DNA of 24,186 nt from Dunaliella salina (GCA_002284615.2 MU069587.1:1-24186); one strand, 5' to 3'. Shown: positions 1-10,763, numbered from the stretch's first letter. The notes: generated from the sequence alone by a model not told the origin. Numbers and translations are program-made.

Positions 1-299
1 TGTGCTTGTTTGGGGTTTGTATTGATTGTTTTTTTGCATCTTTTTACGAGCAATGTTGTGGTTGTCTTTATTACAAGTTTCATCTATGTAAGTAAGTAGG
101 TTGATTGTATTTGCAAGTAAGTTGATTGTATTTGTGGTGTTTTAAAATCAATTGCACACCTGAACAAGCTCTCCACACTGCACAAAATCAGCACAAACAC
201 ACCATCGAGAGTTTACACACAAAAATGATTCAGGAGCGGTAGTACACGTTGCTGGCTGCATCTGGTGGATCAGTAAAATTGCATTTATTTCCTAGTTGA
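1..299. other. AT-rich leader, no gene seen
   Basis: Positions 1-154 are T-rich with a short repeated phrase around GTTGATTGTATTTG (about 100-133). Positions 246-299 show nothing recognisable. The only interpretable part is the short REL-like fragment listed separately at 155-245. Confidence 0.4.
155..245 (+). mobile_element. U1: short fragment of REL retroelement coding region
   Basis: Read on the + strand from about 157, the sequence encodes TPEQALHTAQNQHKHTIESL and stops at a TAG near 239. The same stretch recurs at about 11384-11446 (U2), where it follows an FCSDTKPEQ context. It aligns with the segment after the ExK motif in copies X5 (DTKPEHQLNVAKQQH) and X3 (DAQLEASKQQH). I infer a roughly 90-bp relic of the same endonuclease C-terminal region. 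It lacks both the catalytic motifs and the 3' end, so the assignment rests on this short alignment and on the DNA match to U2. Confidence 0.4.
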
Positions 300-985
300 G
301 CAGGAGCATACAGGAAGCATAACTTTTGGACCATAGGTGGTTTTCTTTGTAAAAAATTATATATTCGGAATCCTGGTATTGAGAGCTATCGATTGGTATA
401 TGTATGGGTCCAATCGGAGGAGGCGGGGGGTAGTGGGTGGTTGAGGGGGGTTTTGACTTTTTGGGACCCCCCCTCTAAAAATTTTCTGGGACAATTCTAC
501 AAAATTTTAAATATATCACCAGATTCCTGAGCTCGAGAACTGTCGATTGGCACCCTTTTTGTGCAATTTGGGTAAAAGGGTGGGTCTGTGTGGATGACTG
601 GGAGCCAGTGCCATGCGCGCAAGGGTGTGGGTAGCAGGGGGTGTAAACACAAAGGTGCAGCAAACTAATCCAAACTTCCAGGATAGAGACAATGTAAGAT
701 GCATTATCGCATGGTGAAGTTAGGAGGGCTGTTTGTGAAGTTGCAAGCCAGTTGTGGGTGCCTGGAAGGGCAGGTATGCATGGGCGTCTCCTGCTCAGTT
801 TTTGCCCCATAACTCTGTTTCAACTCAACCATTCATTGCGCTGAGTGTGCAGATGGATGCAAATTTAAAAGAGGAGCAGATTGGTACCCTTTTTGTCCGG
901 ATTGGGGCACTGGGAGGGGGGTTTTGGGGGTGGTGGGTCCCTCAGGGGGTCCCCACGTAAAAATTTGACCCCCGGTCCTAAAGAA
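300..985 (+). repeat. Repeat A, copy 1 (about 690 bp, dispersed)
   Basis: This copy aligns along its length with 1998-2690 and with the split copy 6537-6683 / 10820-11348. Shared landmarks in order are: GCATAACTTTTGGA near the start; GATTGGTATATGTATGGGTC (391); a G-run then GGGACCCCCC; an imperfect CCAGAA/TTCTGG hairpin region; GATTGGCACCC (545); CATGCGCGCAAGGGTGTGGG (about 613); GGGTGCCTGGAAGGGCAGG; and GATTGGTACCCTTTTTGTCC (879) followed by another G-run. Copy 1 is the most diverged of the three. I see no conserved reading frame and no obvious terminal repeats. It could be a non-autonomous element or a structural repeat. Confidence 0.8.
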
Positions 986-1997
986 TTTTTTTTTAACCTC
1001 TTGAATTGAGAAAAAAAATTATGTTATCAGTGTTTTCAACCGAAAATTTTTCATCTCGTCGATTATTGTTGAAGGGAAGTATGTGAGGCATAGACGGCTT
1101 TGCAGCACATGCCGTCTTCAACAGTCCATGTTGTCTTCTGTGGTAAAGATCGTATAGTCAAATCTCGAACTAGTTGGTTTGGTGGGCAGCAACTGAAGTG
1201 AAAGCAACAGTGCAACTAAAATGACAGCTATAGGAAACTATACTTGGCAGCCATTAAAGCTAACTGGTTTAAAGAGAGCTCCTTGCTTCTTGGAGAGAAG
1301 AATTGATGGACATCTGGCACTACAAACCATCTGTTGAGTTGGTGAGGATGCCATCTGGCCCTTGCAGGCTTGTGAGTCTGCACCCAGGATTTTAGGGGAG
1401 TGAAGGTCAAGCACTACACAAGCCATAAGGCTGCAAACGATTGTTGCAAGGGAAGGCTCCCTGCACATTGCACGAACCCTGTCTTGCAACAGATCAAGAT
1501 CTTAATTTTCTTCTAGACCCTGTCCTAAGAAAAACTTTAACAAAGATTTCAACACCATCCTTTTGCCAACCAAACAAAAGCGAATCGGGAGATGGGGTGC
1601 TGGATGGGCTGCACAGGGTCCAGGGCTTAGGTGAGGCCCATCCTGGACAATTGGCCAGGCAAAAGAAAGAAATTCTTCGCTGGGCACAGCCAACGTGCAT
1701 GAAGGAAAGACCCACAGTCAGCGCTGAAAGCAAGAGCAAGTCCCACCAGGAAAAAGAAGCACAGAAGTCTGCTTCAGCTAGTTGGTCTCCACCTGGGACA
1801 CCCTTGACACTGCTGCCAAGAAAACCAGGCAAAACGCAAGATCCCCTTAAGCTAGGTTGCCCAGAGCGCCTGTTTGCTGGTAGGATTGCCTGTTAGTGCC
1901 TGCGCTGTTGGCATTCCTGCATACATGCTGCTGTCAACAGACTTTCATCTTTACTTTCTATATCTGACATCAAATGTCAAATATTACTGTTCACCCA
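986..1997. other. No recognised gene; one open frame of 151 codons
   Basis: A stretch between two repeat A copies. The longest open frame is + strand 1441-1896. Its product is polar and Lys/Ser/Pro-rich, and I recognise no domain. The antisense frame 1494-1832 is equally open, which argues against strong coding signal. No RNA gene or mobile-element motif was recognised. Confidence 0.3.
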
Positions 1998-2690
1998 GGA
2001 GGCTGCAAGAAACATAACTTTTGGAACACAGGTGTCAATCCAATGAAGAATTATGTACTCGAAATCCTGGGATCAAGAGCTATCGATTGGTATATGTATG
2101 GGTCTGATCCGAGGAGGGGGTGGTCGAGGGGGGGGTACAGGTTCTTGGGACCCCCCCCCCTCCAGAATTTTTCTGGGGCACTTCTACAGAATTCTAAAAA
2201 CACCATTGGATTCCTGAGCTTTGAAACGGTCAACTGGCACCCTCTTTGGGTAAATTGAGTAAAAGGGGGGGGTCTGTATGCATGGCTGGGAGTCAGTGCC
2301 ATGCGCGCAAGGGTGTGGGCGGCAGGGGGTGTAGAGGCGAACATGCGGCAAATCAGTTCAAACTTCGAAGGTAGTGACAATGTATGATGTGATTATGCAT
2401 GGTGAATTCAGGAGGGCAGTTAGTGGACTTGCAAGCCAGTTGTGGGTGCCTGGAAGGGCAGGTATGCATGGGCGTCCGCTGCTCAATTTTTGTCCCATAA
2501 CTCTGCTGCAACTCACTTTTCCAGTATGGTGAGTATGCAGATGGATAGCTATTTCAAAAAGGAGCAGATTGGTACCCTTTTTGTCCGGGTAGGGTTACTT
2601 CAGGGGGGGTTTTGGGGNGGGTGGGTGGGTAAGGGGGGTCCCACCCAGTTTTTGGACGTGTGTTCCACTTCTTTTTTTTTCTAGCCTCCT
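1998..2690 (+). repeat. Repeat A, copy 2
   Basis: Same order of landmarks as copy 1: GATTGGTA at 2085, AACTGGCA at 2232, GATTGGTA at 2567, each followed downstream by a G-run. Its 3' half is visibly much closer to the 10965-11345 copy than to copy 1, with long identical stretches. A CCAGAA-TTT-TTCTGG hairpin lies at about 2162-2176. One ambiguous base (N) lies in the terminal G-run at 2618, probably a sequencing problem in homopolymer sequence. It ends in GTCCCACCCAGTTTTTGG followed by a T-run. Confidence 0.85.
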
Positions 2691-4578
2691 GGTTCACCTC
2701 TGGATGATACGAGCTCTTGCCTGTTTGGGCACAGCTTAACAAGAGTTTTATTCCACTTGCAGCTTGACGCTGGAACCTGGCTTTTCGACATGTCGAGGGT
2801 CTTGAGAGGAGGATGAGAAAATTGACATACATAAATGGAACTCTACCCTCCTGTTGCCGTCGGCTCCTTTTCAAACCTGCTCTCCCAATCCTCACGTACC
2901 AGTATAGATGCCTCTAAGTTTAGGAATGAATTAAAATTCATTGTTTGTATAATCATACTCCTGGAAGATGAGCTACGCCGCTTACTTCAAGTCTATGCCC
3001 ATGCCCGTACCAAAGGGCTTGGCGGTGGCTTTGGGTTTATATGGTGAGACATGCAGTCCAGCAGACGCCACATCAAGCATGATCGCAGCTGCAAAGTTCC
3101 ACTGGGGTTTCCCCAAGATAGAAAGCATGCACAAATCGCACATGGGCATGATTGAAGTGTGTATGGGCTGTTCACAGCTCGCCCTGTTCCTGGCACTCGT
3201 GTATGCCTTCATTTTTTCAAAGTATACCTCCTTCATGGCCTGCAAAGGATGGAGCTCCCCATCAATGAATGAACTCAGCGTCCTGGCTGCATGCATGCCC
3301 TGGCTGCATCCAAGTGGTAAAGCTGATGCATCCAAATGGAGAAGTGAACATGCCGGATAGCTGTTGATCCTGTGATGCTGTGCAGCTTACATCAACATCT
3401 TCAATGGCAAGCCCTCTTTGTGGACACGCGAAGTTAGCAAGAGCGAGTTCAAGTGAGTAAGGAGGCACCCCATTCTTTGCAACCAGCTGCAGGCAACGAG
3501 ATTTTACAGCTCATACATGTGTTTCCTCTTCTGTGGTACACCATTCATGCGCTGGGGATAGTGCCATGTCCTGCAAACCATGAGCAGCTTGCAATTTACC
3601 ATTTTTGTGTCGTTTTGACAATGCAAGGAAACACACTTCATTTTGCTCCATAATGGTTCCTGCATGAGTGTGTCAAAAGCGACCTTCCACATCACCTGCT
3701 TCCTTCGACAGCGCTACCCCCATGATCTACCTACAGAACCCAGACCATCATCCCGTGGCTTGCCCTAAGGTGAGGTTGGCATGACTCATGTGGCAAGAAT
3801 TTGAAATCAAGAACATGACATACTTGTTAGGACCTGGACGCATGTGCAAGCCAAGCCTTACTGCGCAACGTTTCTTTGTGCGCATTACGGGCAAAGAGTT
3901 TGCACGAAGGTGGTGAAACCTTTTGGTTTGCTGTTGGAACAAGCAGCACCCGACCAGCCACCACTGGACCCTGGCAGTGAGAATGATTGCCATATACTTA
4001 GAAGGGAGGCACTGCGTGAGGTTTGGGGAGCTTTACCCCAGAGTCCTTCTGCAGAGTTGTGTGTTTTTTGGGGCGGGGCGTAGCATTTCAGGTTTGGTGC
4101 AAGTTGATATCCTTGGAAGATGAGCCTTTTTGGGACAGAGCCTTTTTTGTCCTAACGCTCTTTTTCCCTTGCAAAACTGAAAGAATGAAGGTTTGGGCCA
4201 CCCAGGCCACCCTACCCCAGAAGGACTTCGCCATTGGGAAGCAAATTTGTGCTGATTCCAGAGCTGCCATCAGGCACTCGGCAGGGTGTCTTCAACAAGG
4301 CTCCCTGCCCAGCTGAGGAAATTCCAAGCTGATGAAGCGCTTTGTTATGGCAAAAGTTGGTTTAATCATGCATTTTGCATTATCAATGAAATTAGTAGTA
4401 AGTGAGGTTCCCTGTTGACTTACGCATGGGCATTGAGCAAAGATTTGAGCACTACAGGTTCGGACATCAATGCTGCAGGCATTCTCATAGAGCTGAGTTA
4501 GGGCTCCCTGATAAATCAATTCCTACGATTATTCCAGCAATTCCTGCAAGCATGCGCTTCCTTACACCATGTCCTGCA

Positions 4579-4582
<4 letters not shown>
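2691..4582. other. Unassigned region with weak open frames
   Basis: Several frames of 60-130 codons are open here, on both strands: + 2968-3360, - 2982-3335, - 3262-3468, - 3504-3695 and - 3748-3993. The - strand ones follow each other at short intervals and include Cys/His-rich stretches (MPMCDLCMLSILG, CVSLHCQNDTKMVNC), so they might be remnants of one - strand gene or transposase. I recognise no family, and no convincing splice pattern was found. No RT, RNase H or REL motifs are present. Confidence 0.25.

Positions 4583-4640
<58 letters not shown>
4583..4640. repeat. (CA)29 microsatellite
   Basis: 58 bp of uninterrupted CA dinucleotide. The poly-His/Thr and poly-Cys/Val open frames over it are artefacts of the repeat. 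Confidence 0.98.
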
Positions 4641-4643
<3 letters not shown>

Positions 4644-4962
4644 CTCTGCATTGCAATGATATACTCCAATGTTTTGGACATGTGAGCAGCAGTTAGAGGT
4701 GCAAATGCAGCACATGAGGACGCAAGGGGCTGGGTTAGTGGGTTGGGGAGCGTTTGGTCTGTTGGGCTTGTGAGCAAACAACCTGATTGCGATTCTGAAT
4801 ATCCAGGACCAGTTGGAATGGCCTCTACATGAAAATTCCTTAAAATTTCATTCCTACTTCAGAAGAAGCTCCCGAGTTTATTTTCTCAGTTCAAATAGGT
4901 TCTAACTTACCGGCAAGAGTGTTGGAATTTTTTTTCTCATGTCAAAAACCCAAGTTGAATCC

Positions 4963-4963
<1 letters not shown>

Positions 4964-5012
<49 letters not shown>
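4964..5012. repeat. CTG/TTG triplet microsatellite
   Basis: A run of CTG units with interspersed TTG units, followed about 40 bp later by a CCCCCA-G12 homopolymer. Read in frame it gives poly-Leu, poly-Cys or, in antisense, Ser/Asn-rich runs. None is attached to a recognisable protein. Confidence 0.95.
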
Positions 5013-5307
5013 CAGGGGCATGGAACTGGAGAGGCTTGGGCGCATTTCAGCTCCCCCAGGGGGGGGGGGGAGAGCACACCTCAGCATCAGCAAGCGATCC
5101 CAAGCAATCCACAAGCTGTCACTGTCATACGGTGTAATATGCACTTGAGCTCATGCATGCAATAGCAACCGAGCTGTCACCTGGAGGATACCCTACTGGG
5201 TTCTGTTGCTTCATTGGCTGGCCTTTCCTGGATGCCGTGGCTTTGTCAGGCCTGGCTTGGCCTGCAAAGATTTGCTGGTTGGGGTTACCGGCTTCAGCCA
5301 CCTCGGG

Positions 5308-5383
5308 GCTTGAGCTGTGGGCCTGGGAGGGCAATTTTCAAGGGGTAGGAGCTTGAGCTGGGGGCTTGGGAGGGTAATTTTCA
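5308..5383. repeat. Two 33-bp direct copies, 43-bp period
   Basis: GCTTGAGCTG...GGGAGGG.AATTTTCA occurs at 5308-5340 and again at 5351-5383 with few mismatches. A local tandem duplication of unknown role. Confidence 0.85.
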
Positions 5384-6536
5384 GCAAATGCCCTGTTCAG
5401 CTCCATAATTGATAAATGTTTCAATTTGAATGGGTTTCAATTGCTTGCTTATACTTTGTAGACATGTTTGAATAAGGGCTCCAGAATCAAACAATGTTTG
5501 AACATTTGAACTTGTTATGGACACATGGAAAGTGTTCACAACTATCGCAGGTGGAAACCTCATCCTGTGGCATATAAGCAGCAATTCAAGCCTCACTTTT
5601 TCCTGATCCTGATCCTGGTCCTCCAGCCTTAGCTTCTGTTTTGGTGCTTTGTGATTTCATGGCTGCAAGGGAGTGCATCTTGCAGTGGTGCTGCTGTGAG
5701 ATGAGATTTGTAACCATTTGACCTAGCTTAATAGCAATCTGTCCTGACTCCCTCGCAGGTTCCTGGCCAGGCACATGTCCCAGACGCCTTAGCGGAATTG
5801 CACCACAAGGCTCATGCCAAGCCTAACCACTAAACACCACTTGCAAGGGGTAGCTTTCTTTTCTTCTTCTGTTTGATGCATGCGTAGGGACTTGGAGGTT
5901 TTGTCGTGCAAGCCAGGTATCGCACAGTGAGGTGTCCAGGTACAAATTACAGACAACTTTTACCTCATCAGCTCATGCGTTTTTTGGCCTCTTGTTGAGG
6001 GAGTGCCTGATCGGGGACCTCGCCTGCTTCCCAGGCCCCTCTGGCCAATTCCAGCATTAGTAGTGCTTTCTGGCAAACGAAATCTGTGACTCTCAAAGAA
6101 CAGATCAATGTCCTCAAATGTTGAACAGACACCCTGTTCAGTGGCAAACACGCCAGGCGCTTCAGTGGCCAACCCGGGCCTTCTCTTTGCCCTCTTTGTG
6201 AAGCACCTGATAGCACCTCCCATACCCTTCTCAGATGCACCCACCCACAGATACGCAGCATGACCATAAATCGCCACCATCAGCATCTGCAGTGAAGCAA
6301 TCAGCAAAGGAGACTATGGATCTTATGTCGTCTCTATGGATACATGCAATACATAGAGACTATGCTCCTGGGAGATGGAAGTTCAAAACAGTGTCCATCG
6401 AAGCGTTCTACATTGGCTGTTTCCATCCAGGCAACCACCAAATGCACAGCTCAATTGCCCTGATGGAATTATAGCTTGCCCCTTGAAGGCAGAGAATCCG
6501 CACATCATCAGCAGAGACAGAAATCCTTCTCATTGA

Positions 6537-6683
6537 CAGGAGGCTGCAGGAAGCATTACTTTTGGAACACCAGGGTCAATCCAATTAAGAATTGTATATT
6601 CAGAATCCTAGGATGAAGGGCTATCGGTTGGTATATGTATGGGTCCAATCCGAGGAGGGGGAGGGGGGGGGGTCTGGCGGTGA
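6537..6683 (+). repeat. Repeat A, copy 3, 5' part (split by LINE)
   Basis: AGGCTGCAGGAAGCATTACTTTTGGA and the following GGTTGGTATATGTATGGGTC (6626) match the first roughly 150 bp of copies 1 and 2. Homology stops in the G-run at about 6674. It resumes on the far side of the LINE at about 10820 with CTTTGGGACACCCCCTCCAG, which in copy 2 directly follows the G-run. This is the left half of an interrupted copy. Confidence 0.85.
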
Positions 6684-6698
6684 AAATGGGCTTCCCAA
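6684..6698. repeat. Target-site duplication of LINE, 3' side
   Basis: AAATGGGCTTCCCAA at 6684-6698 is repeated exactly at 10764-10778, immediately outside the two ends of the LINE. The 15-bp length is usual for LINE insertions. The same 15-mer is also present at 10783 and 10805. Confidence 0.75.
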
Positions 6699-6708
6699 GG
6701 TTACAAGA

Positions 6709-7509
6709 TTACAATTGGATTTGACCTTCAGCCAGGTTGTTTGGCTGCTCGGCCTGATGAACTGTTCCATCCAAAGAATAAATATCCATGAGATTAGAAA
6801 TAAAACGATAAGTCTCATTAGTTTGGTCCTGTAAGAAATGAAAGACATCCTCAGAACTAGCCTGAGTGTAGTAAAAAGCGCCTGTCTCGTCCTGAAAAAC
6901 TCTGTGAGCAGAGGGGAAATCAGAAAAGAGATGTTCATAAGTCCTTCTAAGAGAACACACAGGACCACAGGAAAAAAGGAACACAGCATGTTTTTCATCT
7001 TGAAGTCCTCCTAGGTCACACTTACCACAAACTGAAGTGTGCTCCTGCCAAAGTGGTGTCTCAACTCTTAGGGTGTGTGCATGCAATCGAAAGTGAGCGA
7101 TGTTCCTCAGCATATGCTTGTCTAAATCAAGATGCAAATACCTAGGGACAGAAAAGGGCGCTCCATGAGCAGCCAAAGGCTTCAAAGGAAGAGCCACCCA
7201 GTGATGATACTAGGCTAATTTGTTCACACATGCACGCTCATTGTGCTCTGCCAAGGCAGCCGCATTCCAAACACTTCGTAGCCTTTTTCTCAGATCAACA
7301 ACGAACTCCTTCAGTGCTACTGGCTGCCCTGAACGCACACATTGAATAAACATATAGCACCTGTCCAAGCCATTACATGCTGCAAAAAACTCTGAGGTCC
7401 AACATTTACGAGATATACAGCTCATGTCAACATCTGCTTGCAGCACCTTGCGCAGTGTAGTACTGTTGCTGCGCAGCAAAGCATTGTAGAACCTGACTGC
7501 TGCACGGAA
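6709..7509 (-). pseudogene. LINE C-terminal region: thumb and zinc knuckle
   Basis: Continues the RT frame after the TAA at 7510-12 (FRAAVRFYNALL...) and is interrupted by a TAG at 7210-12. The second part reads P-R-Y-L-H-L-D-L-D-K and HFRLHAHTLRVE. A putative zinc knuckle CGKCDLGGLQDEKHAVFLFSC follows, with a CxxC...H...C pattern, as at the end of many LINE ORF2 proteins. The frame ends at 6709. A diverged relative of the LDL...RxHTLxVE stretch occurs at 21118-21405. Confidence 0.8.
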
Positions 7510-9048
7510 TTAATAAAACTGCAAAGGCTCATGACCACGTTCTCGGAGGACGGACCAGTTAGGAGTGGTACGCTTCACCCCAAGGAAGCGCTTCAGTAAG
7601 CTCAGGTGCACAGTTTGTAAAGGGCAGTCCCATTCAGCACCTTCTTTCATATATCTAGTGCCCCAGATTTGACAAGCATACATGCTAGCAGGGAGAGCAT
7701 ATGTTTTATCCAGCCACAGCATGGTATGCGGCCTGTCAGTCAAGTGGTACTCTGACGCAAACTGCCTGATCCGTCTACATCCAGCCAGGAAAGGAGCGCA
7801 CATGTGTTCGGCAGTGGCCTGAGGGTTGCGCTGCTTTGTGAACAGCATGCCCAAATATTTGAAAGGCTCTGTACAAGCCAAGCGCACTCCACCTAAAGTA
7901 AAGACTGGCACATTCTTGCCTTTAGAATTAAAATGCACAATCTCAGACTTGGCAGCATTTATCATCAATCCTTCCCGCCGAGCATAAGCGTGCAACCTAT
8001 TCAACATCAACTGGAGCTGACCAGGCTGGTTACTGGTAAGGCACAGATCGTCTGCATACAGCATATGCGTAACATGGAGATCGCTTGCACCTGTAACTGC
8101 CCCTTGCACATTTTCTGCCACGCAATCCACATCATTGATGTACAGGGNAAACAGCAGGGGGGAAAGCGGGCAGCCTTGCTTAACTCCAAAAAGAGGGCGC
8201 ACACGAGCTTGCTTGGTGCCATCCACCAAGATGTACTCGTCATTAGCATACATGTTCTTCATGATATTCAACAGGCATGTAGGCATACGACTGCACTGAA
8301 GGTGCCTCCAAAGAGCTTCCCTGGGAATTGTGTCGTAAGCTTGCTTAAAATCAATAAATGCCGCGTGCAATCTTGGGGATCGATTAGGACGCTTGACCTG
8401 AGCAGCATGCTGCAAGTGCCGCAAAATAAAAATGGGCTGCAAAGTGTTACGGCCAGGATAGAAACCGCATTGCGTGTCTGGAATTTTGTCCTTATCTCTG
8501 CACCACCCTGTGGCAACTTTTCTCAACACACTCGCGTACAGTCTGCGCAGGGTACCACTAACGGCAAGCATGCGATAATTCCCTGGATCCACAACAGAGC
8601 CCTTCTTGCAGAGAGGAGTAATTTTGGATATTTTCCAGCAAGCAGGGATCTCAGCTTTCTCCATCATGGCAGCAAACAGGCGCGCAATGTAAGGAGCTAA
8701 GACATTTATCCTATCTGTGCCTCTACCATTCACAGCTGGGACCCTTTTCACAGCATATTGAATGAACGGAGCCGCAACAGCATCAAAACCAGGGGATGTC
8801 CAAGTAGTTAATCTACGGATGTGCTCACAAACAACAGAGTACAAGGCAGCAGCATCAGGCAGATCCAAAGCATCAGCTTCAGGCAACCACTGAGACTCAG
8901 CACCTTGTCGGAATTGCTGTTCAGGGGGCGGGTTGTTGCGCCCTAATGCCACTGCCATATCCCGAGCTGTAGCACCTGAGCCTCCTGTCCAGCGAGAAGC
9001 CACCCGCTGTGCCACCCCGCATACAACCCTAAGAGCAGATTGTACCCC
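7510..9048 (-). pseudogene. LINE reverse transcriptase domain
   Basis: 501 open codons from about 9015 to the TAA at 7510-12. The start is not a real initiation site; the frame is a continuation of the endonuclease frame past a TGA at 9049-51. RT motifs in order, residues counted from 9015: TSPGFDAV (73-80), ITPLCKKG (132-139), FYPGRNTLQP (185-194), block A FIDFKQAYD with D222, block B GVKQGCPLSPLLF (277-289), block C YADD (320-323), KSEIVHF (356-362) and FKYLGMLF (385-392). Both metal-binding regions are intact. An N at 8148 makes the residue after LLF ambiguous. Nonsense codons upstream and downstream make it non-functional as it stands. Confidence 0.9.
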
Positions 9049-9051
9049 TCA

Positions 9052-10763
9052 GCTGATGCCGTCCAATAGTCCAGGTCTTCGATTGTGAGTGCTTTCAGGG
9101 CAGCTATCCATGGGTCCGGATTGCCGATCAGGAATGTGAGGATTGCTTCCTGTTGGATAAGTGGGGTGTATGCCCACAGGTCCACTGGTGTGCAGGGAGG
9201 TATCCTGGTGATGTATGCTTTCAGGGCAGCTACCCATGCCTTGCAAATTTGCAGCTGCTCTGCTTAGAGAAGAAGGGGAGCAATTGCCTGTATGAGAGCC
9301 AAAATGACGGTGCAGGTAGGAGCTCCAGCTTTCTGTTGTGATAGGAGTTTGATGGGTGCTCCTTTGCTTCCTTAGCATATCATGGATATCTGGCCTATGT
9401 CTCTTCAGTCTGTCCAAGAAAACCGCCTTCTGGTACTTCTCAAAAGCACGCCGTGCACGCCTGGTTTGTTTCTTATATTCTCTTATTAAAAAACGACAGG
9501 CATGCACAACTTGACCACTTCGCACAGCTTGGATAAACAGACGCCTCCTCAGCCGACACTGCTCATCAAACCAAACAGGCCTTCTGATCCCTTGTTTTTC
9601 AGTTCTCTTGAAGACACACCCTTGAAATTTGCACATGCCCACATTATTCTCACTCGCAGCTTGCATGATCCAACTTCTCAAACAAAAACACGCCGTGCAT
9701 ATGTTGCCAGCCTCAAGGGCAGCTTCCAACTGCACTGGCATCTCCAAGTTTCTCTCAAGTTTTTCACTGTAAGCAAGTTGCCGCTCATGCTTCCAACTCA
9801 AACTCATTTTGCTTGCACACTGCCCCATCCCACACACGTGCTCAAAAGAGGGAGTCCAATCAGCACATTGGACAACATCAGGAACACGGAAAACAGCTGA
9901 AATGCTTCCATGGTCTGTAGTGTCAAGGACTGGACCACAAATGTTTGACTTCTGCACACACTTAAACAAGGAAGCCGATAGTAAGACATGGTCAGGCCTG
10001 CTCCGCCTGACAGGCCGCCTATTGTCCGAGCGGTACCCAAAGAACGTGGGCTGGCCTTCATCACCTTGCACACGTCCAGTCGTGAAAACAAGTCCATATG
10101 CAGCTGCAATATCAACAAACAATCTGCCAGCCACATTCACATCACTGCATGCACACTTTCTGGCAGCCTCAAGAGTCGGGCAGTCCACCAAAGCCCCATA
10201 ATGGGCATCAGACACCTCACATAGACTTCCAATTTTCGAATAAAAGTCCCCACATAACAGCAAGTCTGGAGTCACCTGTGCAGCACAAGCAAGCTAATCA
10301 AACAAGTGAGTAAATTGGTCACGCACTTGATTCACAGAAAACAAGCGTCCTTGAGGGTTAGCGTAAACTGCACCTAGCAAGGCATCCCTATTTAGCCCAA
10401 AAAGTTCTTTGCGACACTTAATCCACACACACTGAATCTCTGGAGCAACGCAGGATACTGACATGAACTCTGCACACAAATTTGAAGCAATTACTGCCAC
10501 ACCATAGCCCCTTCTACCAGCACATCCATCAGGGACATTTCATGTGTGAACAAGTTTATGTGTTCCATGCAGATGGCTCATGATCCTATCCAGATCGTTC
10601 GTGCAAGTTTCAACCAGAACAAAAATATGATGCTTTCTAACGTTTGTGCACAGCAGATCAGTCTTCACAGACTCAGGGTCAACAGTAGGATCTGGAATGC
10701 CGTCCACATTGTGCACATACAGTCTCAGCTCTTTGCCATGGCGATCAGGCGAGCCATAGGGCC
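9052..10763 (-). pseudogene. LINE apurinic-type endonuclease (EEP fold) and hinge
   Basis: In a single frame broken by TGA 10540-42 and TAG 10294-96. Catalytic landmarks of the exonuclease-endonuclease-phosphatase fold are visible: LRLYVHNVDG (Asn), FVLVETC (metal-binding Glu), LLLCGDFYSK, RPDHVLLS and TTDHGSISAVF (the catalytic Asp-His). The GDFN motif reads GDFY here, which would remove the catalytic Asn, a one-base change (AAT to TAT). Downstream comes a basic hinge (RRARRAFEKYQKAVFLDRLK) leading into the RT. A typical LINE order, decayed by point mutation. Confidence 0.85.
9085..9238 (-). repeat. Direct repeat in LINE hinge, 126-bp spacing
   Basis: GCTTTCAGGGCAGCTAYCCATG starts at 9091 and again at 9217, exactly 126 bp (42 codons) apart. 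It lies in the EN-RT hinge. Because the spacing is a multiple of three, the hinge stays open. In the LINE frame the duplicated part gives SCPES(I/T)H twice. Confidence 0.7.

Larger units (their letters stand above)
4641..6536. other. No recognised gene; simple repeats inside
   Basis: Contains the CTG/TTG triplet tract (4964-5012), a C5-A-G12 run (about 5053-5070) and a 43-bp-period duplication (5308-5383), listed separately. The longest open frames (- 5960-6307, + 6235-6474) resemble no family I know and overlap other open frames. Nothing else is supportable. Confidence 0.3.
6699..10763 (-). mobile_element. Non-LTR retrotransposon (APE-type LINE), decayed, about 4.07 kb
   Basis: A LINE on the - strand inserted into repeat A copy 3. 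One reading frame (codons starting at - strand positions divisible by 3) spans 10763 to 6709, in the order AP endonuclease, hinge, reverse transcriptase, thumb, zinc knuckle. It has no frameshift but five stops: TGA 10540-42, TAG 10294-96, TGA 9049-51, TAA 7510-12 and TAG 7210-12. There are no LTRs and no integrase. No in-frame Met precedes the endonuclease within the element, so it is probably 5' truncated; residues upstream of 10763 come from repeat A. After the final TAA (6709-6711) only about 10 nt remain, and stop plus tail form TTGTAATC-TTGTAACC. The target-site duplication supports insertion by target-primed reverse transcription. Confidence 0.9.

Noticed and set aside
300..985. Repeat A as an LTR or a coding element
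   Set aside because: No flanking pair around an internal region, no primer-binding site and no frame conserved between copies.
1441..1896. Host gene
   Set aside because: 151 open codons without any recognised domain, and the antisense is equally open; listed only as an open frame.
4402..4781. Open frames with poly-Thr/His or poly-Cys/Val
   Set aside because: They are produced by the (CA)29 microsatellite.
4902..5148. Open frames with poly-Leu, poly-Cys or poly-Ser
   Set aside because: They are produced by the CTG/TTG tract; the flanks show no protein family.
6709..10763. Stop-codon reassignment as explanation of the in-frame stops in the LINE
   Set aside because: All three stop codons occur in the frame, and both histone genes end normally with TGA. 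Mutational decay is simpler.
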